From Temnopleurus reevesii (lineage: Eukaryota; Echinodermata; Echinoidea; Temnopleuroida; Temnopleuridae), in NCBI GenBank assembly GCA_036244855.1, contig BQKZ01001316.1, positions 28,887 through 64,432 on the forward strand: a DNA stretch of 35,546 nucleotides, read 5' to 3'. This document shows positions 30,901 to 35,546 of this stretch, piece after piece. Within the stretch, counting starts at the first letter, position 1, and each line of letters opens with the position of its first letter. A model generated the notes under the pieces. It had not been told where the DNA came from and did not search any database. It saw only the letters and a list, made by a program, of their open reading frames with translations. Position numbers and translations under genes: made by a program.

Positions 30901-31717
30901 ATTTGTACTTAAAGTAGAATGTAGAATATTTTCATCTTTTGTGGATTTTCATGAATGATTTGAATCCAGCCTTCAGGTTTCACCAACTCAAGGTTACTTG
31001 ACCAAATTCATAACAATCAGACCATCGGAATACCGAAGTGATCAGATTCCATGAGTCCTTATGAAGGAATAATGAATGAAATAAAATGATTTCATAGGTC
31101 AGGGCTATTAAAAATTACATTTTGTATTCGTTTCAAGTCACTAGAAGCTTAAAAAGTAATATTTTTGTACTGTTGCTCAAAATATTTCTTTTTTTTTTTC
31201 TTTTTTATTAAAATTTTTTTATGCGCAAAGATTCATAAAAGAATGAAGCGCCGTTAAGATTAAACCCAAAAACATTCTGAATAATTTTTAAATCAAATTT
31301 ATTCAATTTCCTATCATGTTTTACCACAATATATTTGTTTTGTGTGTAATCAACAATTTAATACCCACAAGTGAATTATTATTATTTTGTTTATTGTGTT
31401 AAAACACATCAAAGTGGGTTATTTTACATTATAAGTGAATGTTGGATTCCATGTTTGTGTAAAATATACATTTTTACCATCTAACAAATAATATTTACCA
31501 CTCTACAACTTTTTATGGTAAAATTATTTTTCTTAAAAATAAATTGTAAACAATAAAAGAAGGTTATCAAATTTCTTCCGTTTATGCATAAAGTTTATTT
31601 CGCTTCTTATATTTCCTTTCCAGGGCTTATCAACATATATCCACCTTGGGAGGCAACCCAATCTTGGAATCAATTTTAGATGAGTTAGGGAAACTTATGA
31701 GACAAGGGGACCAATGA
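18867..31717 (+). CDS. GGPS1: Geranylgeranyl diphosphate synthase
   Basis: Nine coding exons: 18867-18944, 19670-19738, 20372-20457, 21104-21267, 22519-22620, 26689-26749, 27548-27794, 30798-30847, 31624-31717. They total 951 nt, 316 residues plus TGA, with every junction in phase and GT/AG. The enzyme condenses farnesyl diphosphate with isopentenyl diphosphate to geranylgeranyl diphosphate for prenylation of Rho and Rab proteins; it is cytosolic. Visible motifs: [10 protein letters not shown] (about 39-48), first Asp-rich motif DDIED at 80-84, [12 protein letters not shown] in exon 5, and second Asp-rich motif DDYAN at 204-208 followed by [15 protein letters not shown]. The human enzyme has 300 residues; this one has about 16 extra at the N-terminus. 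Exons 1-5 come from one contig, 6-7 from a second and 8-9 from a third, so the gene model spans assembly joins. Confidence 0.97.
18980..19175 (+). repeat. TTTATTCAT/TTTA microsatellite in GGPS1 intron 1
   Basis: Interrupted ATTTATTCATT units passing into pure TTTA. It generates Tyr/Phe/Ile/Leu-rich artificial ORFs. Confidence 0.9.
19670..19738 (+). CDS. GGPS1: GGPS1 exon 2
   Basis: CCTCCAG|ATTCTG to AGG|GTAAGT, 23 codons in phase 0, encoding [16 protein letters not shown] and VRTKLSR. This matches the human segment ILLEPYKYLLQLPGKQ. Confidence 0.97.
19930..20240 (-). mobile_element. possible degenerate retroelement 3' fragment in GGPS1 intron 2
   Basis: GGAAGCGCTCAAGACGCC resembles the GCGCT tails of the SINEs in this window. 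The following stretch (about 20080-20190) has the feel of common marine-invertebrate SINE/LINE 3' ends. Weak. Confidence 0.3.
20372..20457 (+). CDS. GGPS1: GGPS1 exon 3
   Basis: GTCCAG|GCATTC to TTATT|GTGAGT. It encodes [15 protein letters not shown] through MLHNASL and ends two bases into Leu78, just before the first Asp-rich motif. Confidence 0.97.
20515..20700 (+). repeat. CTT-rich polypyrimidine tract in GGPS1 intron 3
   Basis: TTCTTCTCC and CTTCCTTC repeats. Confidence 0.9.
21104..21267 (+). CDS. GGPS1: GGPS1 exon 4 with first Asp-rich motif
   Basis: CTCCAG|AATAGAT to ACAG|GTTAGT. It encodes [19 protein letters not shown] and [23 protein letters not shown] binds the Mg-diphosphate of the allylic substrate in this family. 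Confidence 0.97.
21534..21697. mobile_element. 164 bp MITE in GGPS1 intron 4, with a visible empty site
   Basis: Ends GAGGTGTTGCTCAAAATCAAC and GTTGATCGG-type inverted sequence finishing TTTTGAACAACACC. It is flanked by CTTT on both sides. The second-haplotype copy of this intron reads straight through as TAGTCTTTGACC at 23060-23070 with one CTTT and no element. Related copies at 24135-24295 and 34209-34395. Confidence 0.85.
22519..22620 (+). CDS. GGPS1: GGPS1 exon 5 (copy in the first contig)
   Basis: ATTTCAG|AGCAGTTG to AAAA|GTAAGT, 102 nt, 34 codons, phase 1 at both ends. It encodes [17 protein letters not shown] and [15 protein letters not shown]. Three further copies follow at 24450-24551, 25014-25115 and 25788-25889. 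Confidence 0.95.
23370..23836. mobile_element. short Penelope-like element with inverted terminal repeats
   Basis: A perfect 66 bp inverted repeat (23369-23434 and 23739-23804) surrounds a GC-rich core. A 32-base extension follows the right arm. The whole is flanked by a 13 bp direct repeat TAGGTAATTTTTA (23357-23369, 23837-23849). The core has three GGGACAATGACG or GGGAACAATAGCGC-type repeats, CCAAT boxes on both strands (23604-23608, 23622-23626) and a TATA-like ATATAAG at 23676. Next to the right arm, TTGATAAA, GCTA-loop-TAGC and GAAACGTC resemble a decayed hammerhead core. No reverse transcriptase ORF. Inverted pLTRs, a one-sided extension and a variable TSD fit Penelope-like elements; class assignment is inferred. 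Confidence 0.6.
24135..24295. mobile_element. MITE, second copy (reverse orientation)
   Basis: GTTGTTCAAAAGTTGCAATTG at the left and GATTTTGAACAACACCCCC at the right. Same family as 21534-21697. Confidence 0.75.
24450..24551 (+). CDS. GGPS1: GGPS1 exon 5, divergent second copy (other haplotype or duplicate)
   Basis: Same length, splice sites and protein as the copy at 22519. It has four base changes, all silent: TTG/CTG, CAG/CAA, GAC/GAT and TAT/TAC. Its flanking introns are also homologous but carry different insertions. The contig join at 22795 makes the second haplotype the simplest explanation. A true tandem exon duplicate under purifying selection is the alternative. Confidence 0.6.
24581..24723. 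other. 143 bp insertion in one version of GGPS1 intron 5
   Basis: The sister copies read AAACCTCTTTAAAGACAGAAT. Here about 143 unrelated bases intervene before GAAGACAGAAT. No clear TIR. Confidence 0.6.
25014..25115 (+). CDS. GGPS1: GGPS1 exon 5, third copy, probably re-assembled sequence
   Basis: Identical over all 102 bases to the copy at 22519, with identical near flanks, on a short contig bounded by 'n' at 24991 and 25615. The distal intron matches the 24450 copy instead, then runs into poly-G and a repeat. Most likely an assembly duplicate or an allele, not an extra exon. Confidence 0.5.
25393..25614. mobile_element. repeat fragment at a contig end
   Basis: Poly-G, poly-T and poly-C runs, then CGCGATCGCGCTGAAATTTG, GCATGCATATAGCGCG and GCTAATTAGGCTTTAATTATG before 'n' at 25615. 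It is absent from the version of intron 5 at 26100 onward, so it looks like the edge of an inserted repeat. Family not identified with confidence. Confidence 0.45.
25788..25889 (+). CDS. GGPS1: GGPS1 exon 5, fourth copy, on the contig carrying exons 6 and 7
   Basis: Identical to the copy at 22519, with about 170 bases of identical upstream intron beginning right after the 'n' at 25615. Because this contig continues to exons 6 and 7, it is probably the overlap of the first contig that the assembler failed to merge. Confidence 0.6.
26689..26749 (+). CDS. GGPS1: GGPS1 exon 6
   Basis: ATTGCAG|AAACTGG to AAAAG|GTAGAT. It encodes [20 protein letters not shown], matching human KTGGLFGLAVGLMQLFSDYK. 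Confidence 0.96.
27372..27429 (+). pseudogene. GGPS1: decoy or decayed duplicate of the start of GGPS1 exon 7
   Basis: An acceptor TTTTCCAG precedes a reading frame in the correct phase for exon 6: [19 protein letters not shown], then TAG. It matches the start of true exon 7 ([19 protein letters not shown]), 176 bases further on. The stop falls at the third residue of the second Asp-rich motif, so use of this acceptor would remove the catalytic C-terminal half. Similarity fades after the stop and no donor is evident. Five of the eight changed codons are silent, suggesting past coding constraint. Confidence 0.75.
27548..27794 (+). CDS. GGPS1: GGPS1 exon 7 with second Asp-rich motif
   Basis: TTTCCAG|CGACTT to GAGAAG|GTATGA. 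It encodes [19 protein letters not shown], then [17 protein letters not shown] and [20 protein letters not shown] (204-208) is the second Asp-rich motif. Confidence 0.97.
27821..28074. mobile_element. 254 bp DNA element in GGPS1 intron 7, first haplotype
   Basis: TIRs GGGCAATTCCACG and CGTGGAATTGCCC are perfect over 13 bp, flanked by a 13 bp direct repeat TAATAATAATGAT (27808-27820, 28075-28087). Part of that repeat may be microsatellite. An internal direct repeat TCCTTCCGTTACC occurs at 27870 and 28050. No ORF of note. Confidence 0.8.
28357..28618 (-). mobile_element. tRNA-derived SINE in GGPS1 intron 7, first haplotype
   Basis: On the minus strand the head reads GTAGTGTGGTGGTTCTGAC and GTTCCAATCCCACTC. 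The body contains GTGCTGCACTCGACCCAGG. Same family as 9595-9871. The ORFs on its plus strand are meaningless. Confidence 0.75.
28933..29035 (+). pseudogene. GGPS1: partial second copy of GGPS1 exon 7 (other haplotype)
   Basis: Starts at the contig join (28932). From GCAATACGTAGTC it repeats the last ~103 bases of exon 7 with only silent changes (ACT/ACA, CTC/CTT) and the donor GAGAAG|GTAGGA. It is the truncated edge of a contig from the second haplotype, not a separate exon. The intron after it parallels 27795-28931. Confidence 0.75.
29063..29531. mobile_element. DNA element with TACTGTAAAAGT ends in GGPS1 intron 7, second haplotype
   Basis: The left end TACTGTAAAAGT is complemented by ACTTTTACAGTA at the right. 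Subterminal TTTTCGCG and CGCGAAAATTTC are also inverted. It sits at nearly the same intron position where the other haplotype carries the 27821 element. No transposase ORF. Confidence 0.75.
29635..29873 (-). mobile_element. tRNA-derived SINE, second-haplotype copy, split by another SINE
   Basis: Near-identical to 28367-28600, but its tRNA-like head is interrupted after GAGTCAGAACC by the SINE at 29874-30120. Confidence 0.75.
29874..30120 (+). mobile_element. tRNA-derived SINE with intact A and B boxes, nested in another SINE
   Basis: A box TGGCTCAGTGG (29883-29893) and B box GGTTCGATCCC (29926-29936) are near consensus. A ~170 bp body and a TTATTATCATTATTA tail follow. The body and tail show it is a SINE, not a free tRNA gene. 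It is absent from the allelic position at about 28600, so it is a polymorphic insertion. Confidence 0.85.
30798..30847 (+). CDS. GGPS1: GGPS1 exon 8
   Basis: TTTGCAG|TTTGGT to AAGCA|GTAAGT. It encodes [16 protein letters not shown], matching human VGSFEYTRNTLKELEA. Confidence 0.96.
31624..31717 (+). CDS. GGPS1: GGPS1 last coding exon
   Basis: TTTCCAG|GGCTTATC to TGA. It encodes [17 protein letters not shown] and [13 protein letters not shown]. The end lies near that of the human enzyme. Confidence 0.95.
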
Positions 31718-32386
31718 TGACCTCTTAAGGTACCTCATTATATTTATGCGCATGATATTTTATTAAGTTTGTACACCATGGGGGCTTTTAATGAAGCGTT
31801 CTTGTCAGTTTTTTTTTTTTTTAATTTGTCATTGCGAAAGCAGATGAATAGATTCTTAAATCCCCAGTCACATAGATGTCAGGAAGCAACACGACGGAAC
31901 ACAACTATTTGTTAAGTTCAAAGATAACAGCCTCAGAGCAAAGAGTCGTGTTGAATCGTGTTGCTTTTTTTTGCCTTATTGGTCAAACAAATTTGTGTTT
32001 ATCCAATCAGATATATTTAAAGGATTTCAGTACTTTATCAGTGAAAGTCATTCCCAGATTTGTTATTGAAATGGTCACATGAATGATGCCTTTTATTGTA
32101 ACTTGGTTTTAGACCTTGCCTCAATATTTGATTGTCAATCACTTGAAATTCTGACCAAACTAAATTTTTGCATCAGCAGTTTCACTTTCTACTGAATTAT
32201 TGTTTTTTAGGCTGAGAAAGGTGAGAGAGTAGGAGACTGATTTGTATAGCTACGACTAATTCACATAATGATTTATCATTCATATGCTCTACCTATGGTG
32301 TTTATTTTGAACTTATGCTTAGTTGCCATTTCGTCTGGTATTTGATGATTTATTTAAACCTAGCAGTACAGCCTAAATTACAAATA
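31718..32386 (+). other. GGPS1 3' flank, possibly 3' UTR
   Basis: Contains a truncated palindromic MITE copy at 31862-31965 (CCCCAGTCACATAG, then GAGTCGTGTTGAATCGTG, losing the right end). Nothing else recognised. Confidence 0.55.
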
Positions 32387-32565
32387 CAGTGAAACTTCTT
32401 TATAACGAGGTCCTTGGGGACCATGAAAATTACCTTGTTATATCAGGTTCCTCACTATTTCAGGGTAAAAAAAACAAATAACTCTAAAGAGCTGGGACCA
32501 ATAAAATCACCTTGTTATAACAGGTATCTCGCTATATCCGACCTCTTTATAACGAGGTTCCACTG
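32387..32565. mobile_element. pogo/Tc1-like MITE, copy 2
   Basis: CAGTGAAACTTCTTTATAAC to GAGGTTCCACTG, flanked by TA. About 95% like copy 1 by eye. Confidence 0.85.
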
Positions 32566-32765
32566 TACTTATTGTGATTGCCACCTACAGCCATGGAAAG
32601 TTTTAGAAACAAGTCTCATGATTGTAATCAGGACAATGAGAGAATTAACTTTCACAAGAATACTTGTTCCATAATAGCAGATGGAAAAAGGATGAAAACG
32701 ATTTTATGAAGATGGTAATATTACCAAAAAAATGATTAATGTAGAGATAACTTCTAAACTTCACC

Positions 32766-32890
32766 TGTTACAAAGATTTAGATTCAAGTCTATAAGATAT
32801 AATTTACAATACTTTCAGCGACTGTACATATGGACTAATCTGTTAGTCTTGAAATAAGTCTGATAGATTTAAATCTTTGTGATTTTAAGT
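32766..32890. repeat. small imperfect inverted repeat
   Basis: TTACAAAGATTTAGATTC at the left and GATTTAAATCTTTGTGA at the right. Possibly a degraded MITE. Confidence 0.4.
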
Positions 32891-33047
32891 GTAGGTAAGT
32901 TTTGTCAAAAGGCAATCCTCTTATCTTGCCATTGCCCTATTCTTTTGGATTTTTGCATTTAAAATGATTCCACATTTTTCCATTACTTTCTTTTATTATA
33001 TTTTTTGTATTCACTATGTTACGTGTTTATAGCATTGTTTACTTTAA

Positions 33048-33176
33048 CCCCTGGTCACATAGGGCCTCGGAAGCAACACGACTCAAAACGACTCTTTGTT
33101 CGGAGGCAGTTAACTATGAATTAACAATGAGTCGTGTTGAATCGTCTTGCTACCGGGATCCTATGTGACTGGGGCA
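33048..33176. mobile_element. short palindromic MITE, copy 3
   Basis: CCCCTGGTCACATAGGG at the left, CCTATGTGACTGGGGC at the right. The interior has AGCAACACGACTC against GAGTCGTGTT. Confidence 0.75.
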
Positions 33177-33179
33177 TTA

Positions 33180-34208
33180 TGTTTGAAATCTATTTAATTT
33201 GATTATTTGTACTGAAACCCTGATTCAGGTATTTAAAATTCTCCTCTTTTATAAAATGTTCTTTAATTTCTATGTATCATTCAATATTACTTATTTATTT
33301 TTGTGTCAATTATTATACTTAATGTACTTTCCATTTTCTATGCATGTGCTATCACTTTACTTTATATGATATATATCGGTTTAAAGGGGAAGTTCAATAT
33401 AAGGATAATACTTTGAACAGTGTATTAAAAAAGTATGATTAAACCAGTCAATGTTTATATTGAAATTACACAATAACATTCTCCTGCAAATTTCTCTTAG
33501 CTCCGTACATTGACAATATTGGCAATCAGTCCTATAATACTGCACAAGAAATTTCACATTATCTCAAGAAAATGTACATATTTTCTTTACCCTTTGATAA
33601 AATATTCCATATAAAGACAGCCACTTTTCTTTGTCCGAGGGTATAGAAAATGTAACTTTTTAGAAAATCATAGCAATACTATTCGCGTATGGCAGAGCTA
33701 TTAAATAGTAATTTATGAGAAAAAGTAGATGAGCTCAATGTCATTATTCCTTATCCAATTGTTATCATTCCTCTATAATGTACTGTTCAAATTATTCTCT
33801 GTGTATTATATTTTTTCTTATTAAAAGATGATCCCTTTAATTTCTACATTGTCTGTGAATATGTACACTTGAAATTATCTGAAATATGACTATCGGTACT
33901 CTTCATGTAGCCACAGTAGACCATGTGAAATAGGAAGATGATATGATAATCATGTTTTTTTTTTAATTTTTATATTATTTCTGAATTGATTTTTTTAATG
34001 AGCGTTGTCAAACAAATTCATCTTAATATTGTCTTTCAGTTTTTGTTTTTGTTTTTTTTTTTTGGGGGGGGGGGGGTTTGTGAAAGAAGGTGAACTCTGC
34101 CCGTATAATTTTATCAATATTAATGTTGCTCTTTGGAACAAGCATAATGCACGTGTTATCTGCGTCTTGTAAGTGGAATTCTTTATGGTCCCAAGAAATT
34201 TGAATTAT
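33180..34208. other. AT-rich 3' flank, nothing recognised
   Basis: No ORF with coding character. A T-run and G-run lie at about 34045-34078. Confidence 0.5.
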
Positions 34209-34395
34209 GGGATGTTGCTGGAAAGTTGCAATTGATTGCAAATCAACCGCAAATTAGTCGTAAATGGAAACATGCAATTTTATTCCCCCATCGTCTGTGC
34301 TTTTAACATGTTGCACATGAGACATTAAATTTTTATTGGCTCGTTCCGATCAACTACAACTTGCAATCAATGTCCGCTTTCTAACAGAACCCCCT
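34209..34395. mobile_element. MITE, third and most diverged copy
   Basis: GGGATGTTGCTGGAAAGTTGC at the left, GATCAACTACAACTTGC and AACAGAACCCCCTTT at the right. Same family as 21534-21697. Confidence 0.65.
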
Positions 34396-34509
34396 TTGGC
34401 AGAGTTGCTTGTAATAGGAGCGCATATACTTTGTACTGTATTATGATTGTTTCTTTTATATGATCATGTCAATGTATAAGCTGCTTTTGTATCGTCTAAA
34501 ACAGCTGTG

Positions 34510-34515
34510 AATAAA
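34510..34515 (+). terminator. candidate distal poly(A) signal for GGPS1
   Basis: AATAAA about 2.8 kb beyond the stop codon. Nearer AATAAA strings lie inside a MITE (about 32497). Speculative; the 3' end cannot be set from sequence alone. Confidence 0.2.
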
Positions 34516-34569
34516 CGCAATAAGGGGAAGCCCTGTATTATGATGGTCAATCACCGAAATCTTTGTTTA

Positions 34570-34868
34570 TATTGATTATCAATGTGAGTTGATTCTATTA
34601 GATTGCAATAAACCCTGCCTAAATCAGAGCTGTTGGGACTAAAGAAATAGCTTTGACTTGGGAGGGGTGAAAAGCAATGATATGATATGAAAAATTGAAA
34701 AGATATTTTACTTAGGCCATTATTAGACTTAACCTAGGTCAATTTAGGCAAGGCCAATTTTATATTAAAGTGAATTGATTCTATTAAATTACAGTCAACC
34801 TGGCATAAATTAGAGCTGTAGGGAATGAAAAAATAGCTTCAGCTTGGATGGGATGAAAAACAATATAA
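34570..34868 (+). repeat. two diverged direct repeat units, ~190 bp apart
   Basis: GATTCTATTA-GATT-CA occurs at about 34590 and 34777, each followed by AGAGCTGT-GGGA, AAATAGCTT and a GGGATGAAAA-like end. Confidence 0.65.
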
Positions 34869-34870
34869 TA

Positions 34871-35045
34871 CAGTCTAACCTCTTTATAACGAGGTCATTG
34901 GGACCAGAGGAATTACCTCTTTATATTGAGACCTTGTTATATCAGGGTCAAAATACAATAAAATACAAAGAGATGGGACCAGGAAAATTACCTTGTTATA
35001 ACGAGAGCTCGTTATATCAGTGCTCTTTATAACGAGGTTTGACTG
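34871..35045. mobile_element. pogo/Tc1-like MITE, copy 3
   Basis: CAGTCTAACCTCTTTATAAC to GAGGTTTGACTG, flanked by TA. The interior repeats ACCTTGTTATA as in copies 1 and 2. Confidence 0.85.
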
Positions 35046-35156
35046 TACAAAGAGGAGAGGACTTTAAAAGATCTTCAACTAAAGCAAATATTCAACTTAT
35101 GAAAGGTGGACTCTATGTTTAAAGTACCTCTCCAATACAGGCCTTTATTTTGATAT

Positions 35157-35546
35157 TTAACCCTAGAAAGACTGGGGAGCCTTTTAGGCCGCCCCTAGAC
35201 GTTTCAGTTGCGCAATAAATTAAGTCCATAACGCAATTTTTTTTACCGGAAATTTGTAAGACAATTCTCTTTCACTCATCCCGCAACTTTTGAGACCAAA
35301 TTTAGTGCGCCAGCGTTTATGGTAGTCGCGTTTAATACGCACATTTGAGGAAAAAAATTGTCAGTCCCAAAATTGCCTTAGAAAAGTGATTTGTGTACAA
35401 AGTCAAAGCATATTGAATTTTTGCTGTTATAAACCATAAAATATTGTCACTTTTTTTATATGGAATCTATTTACTTTAGCATAGATATGCACTATCGTAT
35501 GCAGACCTGAGGGACCCAGTGTGGGCTGTGCCCTACCCCCCCCCCC
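35157..35546 (+). mobile_element. piggyBac-like element end, cut by the window edge
   Basis: TTAA (35157-35160) is followed at once by CCCTAGAAAGACTGGGG. The TTAA target and CCCTAGAAAG tip are those of piggyBac termini. The matching right end would lie beyond the window; no transposase residues are visible in the 386 bases available. Confidence 0.5.

Noticed and set aside
1..35546. CRISPR array or bacterial operon
   Set aside because: No short direct repeats with regular spacers; splice sites and SINEs show animal nuclear DNA.

Overview
The window is animal nuclear DNA, not bacterial. It is AT-rich, with long introns, consensus GT/AG splice sites, tRNA-derived SINEs, many short inverted-repeat transposons, a non-LTR retrotransposon tail, a Penelope-like element and a piggyBac-type end. 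Only two protein-coding genes can be supported, both of animal type. The repeat mix and long introns suggest a marine invertebrate deuterostome, most likely an echinoderm such as a sea urchin. The species is an inference.

Layout. 1-5221: intergenic DNA holding a pearl/HINE-like repeat at the left edge, several MITEs, a foldback element and SINE pieces. 16314-5222 (minus strand): an FBXL15-like F-box/leucine-rich-repeat gene. Its last two exons (7011-6346, 5429-5222) are unmistakable. A phase-compatible first coding exon lies about 9 kb upstream at 16314-15962. The large first intron holds a ~0.5 kb tandem repeat, a SINE, MITEs, a 0.64 kb polypurine tract, a CTCF-like site and the tail of a LINE. 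16315-18866: the divergent intergenic region between the two genes, including an ~880 bp transposon with terminal inverted repeats. 18867-31717 (plus strand): GGPS1, geranylgeranyl diphosphate synthase, with nine coding exons that join in frame to 316 residues. 31718-35546: 3' flank/UTR and more MITEs, with a piggyBac-like end cut by the window edge.

The sequence is a draft assembly. Seven single 'n' characters mark contig joins, and near several of them the second haplotype, or a re-assembled copy of the same locus, has been placed in tandem. This explains the four copies of GGPS1 exon 5, the second partial exon 7 and the doubled repeat block at 10.0-12.6 kb. The doubling also shows empty and filled sites for several transposons, which date as insertion polymorphisms. 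One extra exon 7-like copy (27372-27429), ending in a stop inside the catalytic Asp-rich motif, is not at a contig join and may be a real decoy exon.

The two genes are unrelated in function. FBXL15 is the substrate receptor of an SCF ubiquitin ligase. GGPS1 makes the lipid used for protein prenylation. Their head-to-head arrangement allows a shared regulatory region but does not prove one. I found no novel multi-gene system. The most interesting items are the Penelope-type inverted-repeat element in intron 4 of GGPS1, the decoy exon 7, and the long-range first exon of FBXL15.
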